A stretch of DNA of 64,000 nt. Origin: Oscheius dolichura. Its lineage: Eukaryota > Nematoda > Chromadorea > Rhabditida > Rhabditidae. Shown here piece after piece: positions 56,784 through 64,000 of the stretch. The stretch is from the NCBI GenBank assembly GCA_932521035.1, contig OW051496.1, forward strand, positions 3,720,001 through 3,784,000, read 5' to 3'. Positions within the stretch are counted from its first letter, which is position 1, and every line of letters begins with the position of its first letter. The translations under genes and the position numbers were made by a program. The notes under the pieces are model-generated. The model worked only from the letters and a program-made list of their open reading frames with translations, was not told the origin of the DNA and did no database searches.

Positions 56784-58760
56784 TCTGAAATGGGGAGAAG
56801 ACTTTAGAGAGGAGACTATAATAGGCGAAACACTCGAATTTCGTAGATTGGATATAAAAGAGACAGGCAAAACATGGCAAGTAAGGGGGTCAAAAGAGTC
56901 ACAACCGGGTATATTCGAAACTGATCGGGCTGGCTTGACCCAGCCTCGGACAATAACACGCGATAGAAGTTATTCGGGGAGAAACTATAGACGAGGCAAT
57001 TGAGAAAAATGTGAAGAAAACTGTATCGACAATAAATCCTCAACGGTAAATCACAAGAAGCTCTGGGCATTGCTAATGTAAAAGAGGATCCCGAAATATT
57101 GAGAAATCAATTGTACAGCCCGTTACTATTAATAGACGTGTCGTGGGTTACCCGTTAGGGACCATACTGTTAATAGTATTACGTATTACTGTTAGCAATG
57201 ATCAATAGGGCCATATTTTTGACGGAATTTCTGTCTATATCCGGCAGTCCTTTTTAGGTGCTTCCAATCTTTCTGAATTACGCGGAGAAGTATCAGTCAA
57301 ATATCACTTCGAAAACTTTAAAAACCCATCAACGGTACAGAGAACTATGGAATATTTCAAGTTTGACTATAAAAGAGTACAGTGAAACATGAGGTGTTGC
57401 AGCTCGCAATGTTGGAAATCGTCTTTGCCGACGAATTCTTGAAGTACAATAGGATAAATGGGAGGGAAACTCGACTTGTAACATGAAATTATATCATCAA
57501 TCCACTATTGACTGCTTCAAAAAATAATGGGCGCGAAACACGAGGAATGGCAGTGATCAGGGGGTCAACATGACCCGCGCACAGCAAAATTTGAACGGCC
57601 CTCTGGCGGTTTGACCTCTCCCCTCTCTCTTTCTTGTCTTTCCCGCCCTCTCAGAACAGAAAAAGTGAGACGAAATGTTATTCATGACGGCCAAGTGTGC
57701 AGCCGGAGACGTGGGAACGGGAGTCTAATGATCTCTCTCTCCGCCTTTCTTGGCACCTCTCCCACACAGAAACGGAGTATGTTTACGGAAGATGAGACTG
57801 GGTGTAATTGGAGGGGAGATGTATATACCACGAGGGAAAAAAAGGAAGGGGGAGAGACAGGGTTCAAAAATGAACTCGAGGGGGAGACAATTTATTGCGG
57901 TGGTATTAAACCGGGGAGGGGGGAAAGAACGCAATGTTCCAATTGGGGGGGCAGGAAAAGAGTGTTTTGATCCCGTCTGGGAGGGAGTGAAAATGAACAC
58001 GACGATGAACCAGGCAGGTAGAGAGCCGGAAATAAAAGGACCAGCTGAAATATGATCAGTACACCGGACTGTCCCCTACTTTCTGAACCGAGGAGAACAA
58101 AATCTATTGAAGCGATATCATAGCGTATTGATAATATCGAAATATCCAATGGGCAAGATATAAATGAATTGGCCGGAACATAAAAGTGGAAAAAAGTGAA
58201 ATGAACAGCTAGCCGGAAGAAGCTGGTACAAACAGAACACTTCTATTTTCCTATAAGGAATCATTGGACAGGCATATCAAAGGTAGAAATAAAAAGGATC
58301 AGCCGAAACATGGCGAGTACAACGGAACGCCTTACGATCTATCGAAAAGAGAAGTAATGGAAGTGAATTTTGAATAAAATCAATCATAATGTTCAGTGAG
58401 CCAGATATATTTATAATCTTATAAGATTCGGTCGAAACATAAAAGTGAACAGTACAGAGACTGGCGCTGGCCGGCTGCTTTTGAACTATTCGAATAAATG
58501 TCAAGGAACTACTCCACTCCTCGAGGAATATGAACAGCTTGATCTTTGGTTTCTTCCCCAACTTTTTAAACTTCAGGAACTGCATGTTCTTCCAATCGAC
58601 GGTACGTTTCTTTCCTAAAATCCATCTTGAACCCGATTCCCCAAAATTGAGTCCTTATTACCGATTCAAACGCAGATAAACCCGCTGAGAAATGCAATGT
58701 CCTCGAAGCTGTCACAAATAGCCTATTATTTGAAATAGGTATGCCATTTCTGGTCATTGA
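56784..58760. repeat. Degenerate ~130-bp periodic sequence
   Basis: A motif like ATAAAAGGATCAGCCGAAACAT followed by GGCGAGTACA recurs in degenerate form near 56865, 57368, 58033, 58166, 58290 and 58420. The last four are ~125-133 bp apart and the others fall near multiples of that. No gene is supported; the open frames here show no family features. Confidence 0.45.
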
Positions 58761-59881
58761 AATCTATGAGGAGAGACTAAAACACACGAACAACAACAAA
58801 AACAATAGCATCTAAACTGAATTGTATCGGAGCTGCTACGGACATAATTATAGCCGGGCCGGAATGGGATTGAGATAATTGGAAAGATTGCGTGATATCT
58901 CGCTGGGGGGCCATTAATTCTCGATACCTAAACGTGTTATTTCACATAACAACGGGGTTTTTGAGCACCAAACATACGTCGGGGGAAAAAAGAGATTGGC
59001 AGGCTCCTTTTAGGGCAACGACAAAACATTTCAGATTGGAAGCAGAGAATAAAGAAAGGACTATTCTTTTTTTTCGGGTGGAACTTATAAGAAGTCAATC
59101 AAAGCTTTGGAATTACTATGTATTCCTTTTATTGAGCCTATATAAAATAGGCGGAAGAAATTAGATAAGAAGGGGAAAAACCAGATACAAAGATGGGAAC
59201 CACTATTTTGGGCATCATCTATTCGTAGAAGTAGAAGGAATAGCTTCTACGGCTCAAACCGCCATAAAGGGGAAAGGTCATGATTTTTATGTTCTAGCTA
59301 GGAGCTATATGAAGTACAGAAGGTTATGGCTATTTCTTCCAAATATTTTCGGCATCGTGAAAAATTGGAATACAAGAAAACAGAGCGGATCCCCTGCCGC
59401 TAAAGACCGTCTCTCCTTTTTCGACAGTAGCAGTAGCCACAGCTTGTCAGATCAATCTATTCCTCATAAAATGGACCATTGCCTGAACTACCTGTGTCGA
59501 TAATCGGCCCTCCAATGTGAAGAGAGCTCTCTCTCTCTTTCCGAGCGGTGGAAGATTTTAAGAATGATAACAGAATAGACGACATTATTTGGAAAGTAAT
59601 GCCCCAAATAAATACTCACAGTGATAAATAAGGAATCAGAAAACAGAAAATGTGTTGCCTCTTTGGGTAACGAGACTTGTTTTCGCCGGTGTATAGCTTG
59701 CAATTTATGAGTTTTCACCTCTCTCACTTATTTTATAGGGTCCTCTTTCAACATTGTGTCAAAAACTTGATCAATGAATCTGGCTCTAACATTTTTGAAG
59801 AAAGTAATCCAAATACGAGAAAGATCTTTATAAGCTTTGATTGAAAGAAGAATGGTTGATTGACTGAGGAGAGTAGAGCAT
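58761..59881. other. Intergenic, no gene recognised
   Basis: AT-rich, several short open frames without family features. Contains a GA-rich stretch (59516-59545). The right end is the 3' flank of the collagen gene. Confidence 0.4.
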
Positions 59882-60807
59882 CTAATAGCCGGGAGCGGTT
59901 CTGGGAGGCGAGCAGTGGTCGCACTGTCCGCGTCCTCCATTCTTGCCCACTGCTCCGTTGTCTCCGTCCTTTCCATTCTCTCCTGGCTGTCCATCCGATC
60001 CGTTGTCTCCCACCGGTCCGGGAAGTCCTAGAAATTACCCATAAAACTCTACAAATTCCCATTTTTACCAGGTTTGCCGTCGTGTCCAGGGCGTCCATCA
60101 GGTCCGGGAGGTCCTTGAGGTCCGGGCGTTCCAGGCTCTCCGGGCTCTCCAGCGGGGGAGGGAACAGTTCTTGTGCTGCCGGGAACTCCCGGCTTTCCTG
60201 GAGCTCCGTCCTCTCCAGGGGCACCTGGGGCTCCCGGGGCGCCGGCAGGTCCCTTCTTGCCGGGTCTGCCAGACTGTCCATCCATGCCGGGTACTCCCGG
60301 GGTTCCGTCGGGTCCCTTGGCTCCCGGAGTTCCGGGGGGTCCTTGCTCAGCGGGGGCACACTCGAAGCAGAAGTCGTCGGGCATGGGTCCGCTCTTCTCG
60401 TCGTCTCCATCAACTCCAGGCTCTCCCGGATTTCCGGGCTTTCCGTCCTTTCCTGGGTTTCCGTCTTCTCCCGGGGGTCCCGCCGGTCCGGCTGCTCCGT
60501 GTCCACAACTACAGCAGCTGCCTCCAGCGGCACGGGCCTTACGAGGAGCGCGGACGGCTTCAAGACGGGCGAAGTGGCCCTGGAGGGACTGGGCGCGGTT
60601 GCGGCAGAAGGTTACCTAAATTGCGGGATTATTTGGATAAGGAAGAGGGCAGACCTCATCCTGGAGAGAGGACTGGATTCCCTGGAGGAAGAGACAAAGC
60701 ATCGGGACGGCGACAATGGCCGTGAGGGTGGCCACGGTGGCGGTGGTGATGCCGAAGAAGGCATACCTCTTCACGGCAGCGGAATTTTGGAACTCCGATT
60801 TATCCAT
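59882..60807 (-). CDS. Nematode cuticle collagen
   Basis: Minus-strand, three exons. It starts [20 protein letters not shown] with a hydrophobic segment ([20 protein letters not shown]), the N-terminal non-collagen domain of cuticle collagens; then [17 protein letters not shown], a basic cleavage-like RAPRKARAA, the cluster GGSCCSCG, Gly-X-Y block 1 ([19 protein letters not shown]...), an interruption with [18 protein letters not shown], the long block [16 protein letters not shown]..., and after a 40-nt intron [16 protein letters not shown], ending with [13 protein letters not shown]. Collagens of this kind are secreted by hypodermis and cross-linked into cuticle through the Cys and Tyr residues. 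The ~280-residue length is typical. This is the best evidence for the phylum. Confidence 0.92.
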
Positions 60808-62437
60808 ACTGAAAATGAGTATGTCTATTTCAGTAATCGTCTCGAATGTCTTCCCCAAAATACCCCCAAAATGACTCAAAACAGGTCGATGAAACATTCG
60901 AATGGCAGCAGTCGGCTACTCCAAAAAAGCTTTCAGTTTTCTTTCTCTCTCCCCCTTTTCCCAGTTTCCAGTTCCTGATGTTTTCTTTTTGTCTTTGCCA
61001 AAATGGGAGAGAGAGAAGCTGGCGAAGAGGGCATTGTTTCGGGCGAGTCAACCATAAATGGAGTAAAGTAAAGAAAACTTCGAATCCATCTCATTCTCTG
61101 GGAAAGTCACTGCACGATGGGTATGTTTCAAATTCCACATAAAATCTAGAAAAATGGATGGTTTGCTGATAGTATCGATATGGTGTTTCTTCACGAATGC
61201 GTCAGTTTGAAAGAAGGAATCCTTGTAAAGTACCGTAACCCCCTTTAACAGAGATCTTTCTCTTCCTTTCAACGTTCCCTTTTGGAGGTCTTGGAAATAA
61301 AACGAATTCGGGGCTCTTGTAGTCGAATTATAACGTTTTTATTATCCATTATTGAGGAAAAAAAGGGAAATTGAGAAAATAATTGATTTCGGGGGAGGTT
61401 AGATAAACAAGAGGTGAACTCGGAGGAGGTTCTAACCAGATGAGGAATAATGTTATTTCTTTGTCTTTTCGAAAGTATCAGGTCGCTTTTAAAAGTTCCC
61501 TGGGCTACCTGTTCCGATTTATGAGGTACCCAGACATTTGACCAATTGAAATTGACATATACTTTAACCAAGGAATGTTGTTTCTTGAGATGTGTTGTTT
61601 CAAGTAACAGATATTAGCCTCGAAGGCCGTAATAGGCAATAGTGGGGGAAATTAGTTGAAGGAGCTTTGCTTCGTTAGAAATTGAAACATGGAAGCAAGA
61701 CTTCCTACGGTATCAAGATCTCTAGAAAAGATCTCTCTAATCTTTTCAAACTGGTCATATTAAAATAGTCAAAATTATCCCCGAATCAGCTGACCAACTG
61801 GAATGTGCCCCGGTCTCGCCCCGATCTCTTTCTCTCCCCAAATTGAGAGAATTGGAATAGCTTCGAGAGGGAAAAAAGTGGTAGCGGTGGAACGTACCTG
61901 TTCGCCGACGAGAGCGAGGAGACTGCCGCCGTTGTTGTCCACCTATCGGCATCGGTTCAGCTTAAATAGACCGAGCGGTTACGCTGTAGACGAGCCGAAA
62001 ACCGCGGAAGAAAGCCCCCGCGCGGATGAAAAACGTTGGAACCGCGAGGCAGCGGCCACGGCCGGCGGTTCCCCGCGTCAGTCACTTCAACGACCACGAA
62101 CATCGCTCGTTAGGTTTCACCTCGGGAGCGATAGAGACACAAAACAAACCATTTATAGCAACAAACTATTGGGAAGACAGTTAGGGACCCAATTAATTGG
62201 GTGGCCGGAATGGGAAGGAGCTGGCGACGGGAAATATAAAAACAGGGAACCGGCTAACGATGATCTATCTTCTCTCCCCTCTGTCCACTTGAAACACGAC
62301 TAATTACTCTTTTTTTGCTCCCGCCAAATTGTCCCTAGAGACGCCGACAGACGGCTAATTTGACAAGGAAGTGGAATGGTTCAAGCTGACTCTAAAAGTT
62401 CAGTAATCAAAGGAAGAAGTAATGATTTCTTCAGATT
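60808..62437. other. Upstream region of the collagen gene, no other gene supported
   Basis: Presumably holds the collagen promoter. A plus-strand frame of 166 codons (61803-62303) is open but basic and low in complexity, with no recognisable family. Confidence 0.35.
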
Positions 62438-62572
62438 TATAGCCCATTTCCAACCGATATTCATCGGAAAAACCTCTCCGCTACGGGACCAGGAAGCTTT
62501 CGGACATAGCCCCATAGCGGAGACGCGCCGCCAAATTTGAATTCGTGGAATATCCGTTGGAAATGGATTATA
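62438..62572. mobile_element. TATAGTCC-type MITE, diverged copy
   Basis: TATAGCCCATTTCCAACCGA is mirrored by TCCGTTGGAAATGGATTATA; internal CTCCGCTACGGGACC matches the copy at 33093-33238. Confidence 0.75.
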
Positions 62573-63027
62573 GGCAAAATGGCAGATTTGGATTAAAAAA
62601 ATTGAAGAAACCCCCCTTGGTGAGAGTCTGTAATGGCCCTCGTAGAGGATTCTTCTTCTGGTTACAATCTTCCAATATTATTGTTTTTTACCAGGAACCC
62701 TGTAATGGCATTGGAGGAACATGCAGCGGAGATATCGACTCCTTTATCAGATGGATGAAATGGCGGAATACCTTATCAGTTTGTGTACTCCCTTTCCTTG
62801 CTTGACTTCTATTGACATTTCTCAGTTGGCTCCAATTTCCCAATATCATATTCTTCCTTTATTTCAATGTTTTCCTCGCCCAAGCGAAAAGTAATTTCAG
62901 TGGTGCAACTGTCGGAACAACGCCGGCTTATCAAGTGTAGTTGAAACGAGAAGAATCGCTTATCAGTCGGCGGCTCTCCACTTCCAATTTGAATTTCTCC
63001 CCGCTTCCATTTATCAACTTTCACCGA
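62573..63027. other. Intergenic, no gene supported
   Basis: Short open frames on both strands, none with family features. Confidence 0.35.
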
Positions 63028-63246
63028 CTGTCAGGGACCTTATTTGGTTACGGTAGGCGCGCCATGAAAATTTCACGAATTCATAATATTTTTACGGAAT
63101 ATGTCACCATAGACGTTCAGAAAATGTCAAAAAACGAGAAAAAAAATTCAAAAATTCGGATTCCGTCAAAGCGCGCCAAAGGCGGAGGACGCTAGTTAGT
63201 TCAGTCGCTGCGGGACCCGCTACCGGAAAAAAAAGGTCCCTGACAG
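63028..63246. mobile_element. MITE with CTGTCAGGGACC ends, just upstream of a promoter
   Basis: CTGTCAGGGACCTT at 63028 is the mirror of AAGGTCCCTGACAG ending at 63246 (219 bp, no coding sequence). A TATAAAA-like motif (ATATAAAAAGG, ~63267) and the ATG at 63313 follow. Confidence 0.75.
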
Positions 63247-63312
63247 TCCCTTCAATTACAGCTTTCCAGATATAAAAAGGTGATTGAAAGGACGTCTTAT
63301 ACACCTTGGAAA

Positions 63313-64000
63313 ATGCTGAGAAATGATGCAGAGGCTAGAACACTGCGTCTTCAAGTAGAGAGACTGGAGAGGGAGAAAAAAGAGCTCGAGGAAACAGTGA
63401 GGCGGTTGCAAATGGGTAGAAATGGTAGCTTTGACAGCCAGAACCGAACTAGGTGTATTTTCAGAGGATAAGGAAGAGAGCCAGGAGGGACAAGATGGGC
63501 AAGTGCACGAAACAACGCAGAGGGGAAATTTAGTACAGGACAATCAGGCGAAGGTGGTGGAGATTAGCAGGAGTGGAATAGGAGCAGCGACAGGGAGTAA
63601 TTCTAACCGAATAACTTTGAGTAAACTGCGTTTCTAGCTTCTTTTAGAACATAATTTTCAGCCAAATCCGCCGGGGATGACCTACAGAAAGCGGTGGATA
63701 AGCTCACATCTGAACGTTGGTGTTTCTTCCAGATTTCTAAAGGATCCCTTCAGTTAGAAAATTGACAGAAGAATTTGACATGGCAAAGTTTGAAAAGTAC
63801 GAAACAGACGCAATTGTAATAGAGAACGAGGAAAAGCGGAAGAGGGATAAGGAGGAACTGAGGGAAGAAATGAGACGACTTCAAAGGGACACGGAAGGTG
63901 GGCTACTTCGGTAGGTAAAGGAATAAGTTCTCAGAGAGATTTAAACAAATGGCCGAGCGACAAGAAGCAGGTGAGAGATTCTTAAAATGCCTCTATAGTC
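63313..64000 (+). CDS. Coiled-coil gene, probable third coiled-coil/Kelch paralog, cut by window edge
   Basis: Starts MLRNDAEARTLRLQVERLER with a coiled coil (EKKELEETVRRLQMG), then short exons EDKEESQEGQDGQVHE, KSAGDDLQKAVDKLTSE, and RKLTEEFDMAKFEKYETDAI followed by VIENEEKRKRDKEELREEM. The exon layout and FEKYE-x-x-AI-IE motif match the N-terminal half of the gene at 28912-30724 (VFEKYEEQAIAIE). The Kelch part, if present, lies beyond position 64000. Confidence 0.65.

Noticed and set aside
59860..60978. 372-codon plus-strand frame
   Set aside because: It is antisense to the collagen; Gly-X-Y codons leave long open frames on the other strand. The minus-strand translation has all collagen features.
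61803..62303. 166-codon plus-strand frame
   Set aside because: Basic, low-complexity and unsupported by splice or family signals; lies in the collagen upstream region.

Overview
The window reads as nuclear DNA of a nematode. The clearest markers are a complete cuticle collagen on the minus strand (59882-60807) with a hydrophobic N-terminus, Cys clusters and broken Gly-X-Y blocks, very short GT-AG introns (mostly 33-50 nt), and a TRPA-type channel and OSR1/SPAK-type kinase of animal character. I cannot name the species. No bacterial operon structure, CRISPR array or convincing functional tRNA/rRNA gene is visible.

Left part (1-24 kb) is repeat-rich and rearranged. Two TRPA-like channel paralogs lie on the minus strand: one runs off the left edge (1-2641) and one looks complete (8352-13003). 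They share a nearly identical 1-kb tract although their flanking exons have diverged. Between and beyond them are three related plus-strand pseudokinase genes (6609-8195, 16133-17554, 17780-19517), scrambled inverted remnants of the same family (3690-4690), an isolated ankyrin-region exon (20361-20618), Tc1/mariner-like non-autonomous elements, foldback elements, a TATAGTCC-type MITE family and a GC-rich dispersed repeat. A catalytically intact OSR1/SPAK (GCK-3) kinase (20844-22126) without the usual C-terminal CCT domain, a frameshifted coiled-coil gene and the 3' end of a decayed LTR retrotransposon follow.

Middle part (24.4-38 kb). A single reading path joins an intact protein kinase domain to a Kelch propeller (24427-27057). 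Two coiled-coil/Kelch relatives follow (28912-30724, 31390-32775), and the start of a similar coiled-coil gene sits at the right edge (63313-64000). Between them are a mosaic of small duplicated pieces of neighbouring genes (28412-28765), a V-ATPase proteolipid fragment, a TSSK-like kinase with a Gln/His-rich N-terminal extension, and a type I membrane protein whose start codon is apparently assembled by splicing.

Right part (38-53 kb) is compact housekeeping DNA: RMI1 (minus), MIC60/mitofilin, NOP53 and ECT2 (plus), and lysyl-tRNA synthetase (minus) with alternative first exons for cytosolic and mitochondrial forms. From 53.9 kb there is one unrecognised multi-exon gene, a region of weak ~130-bp periodicity, the collagen, MITEs and the right-edge coiled-coil gene.

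Gene models were spliced by eye from GT-AG sites and reading-frame continuity. Exon edges are reliable where paralogs or a family signature support them and provisional elsewhere.
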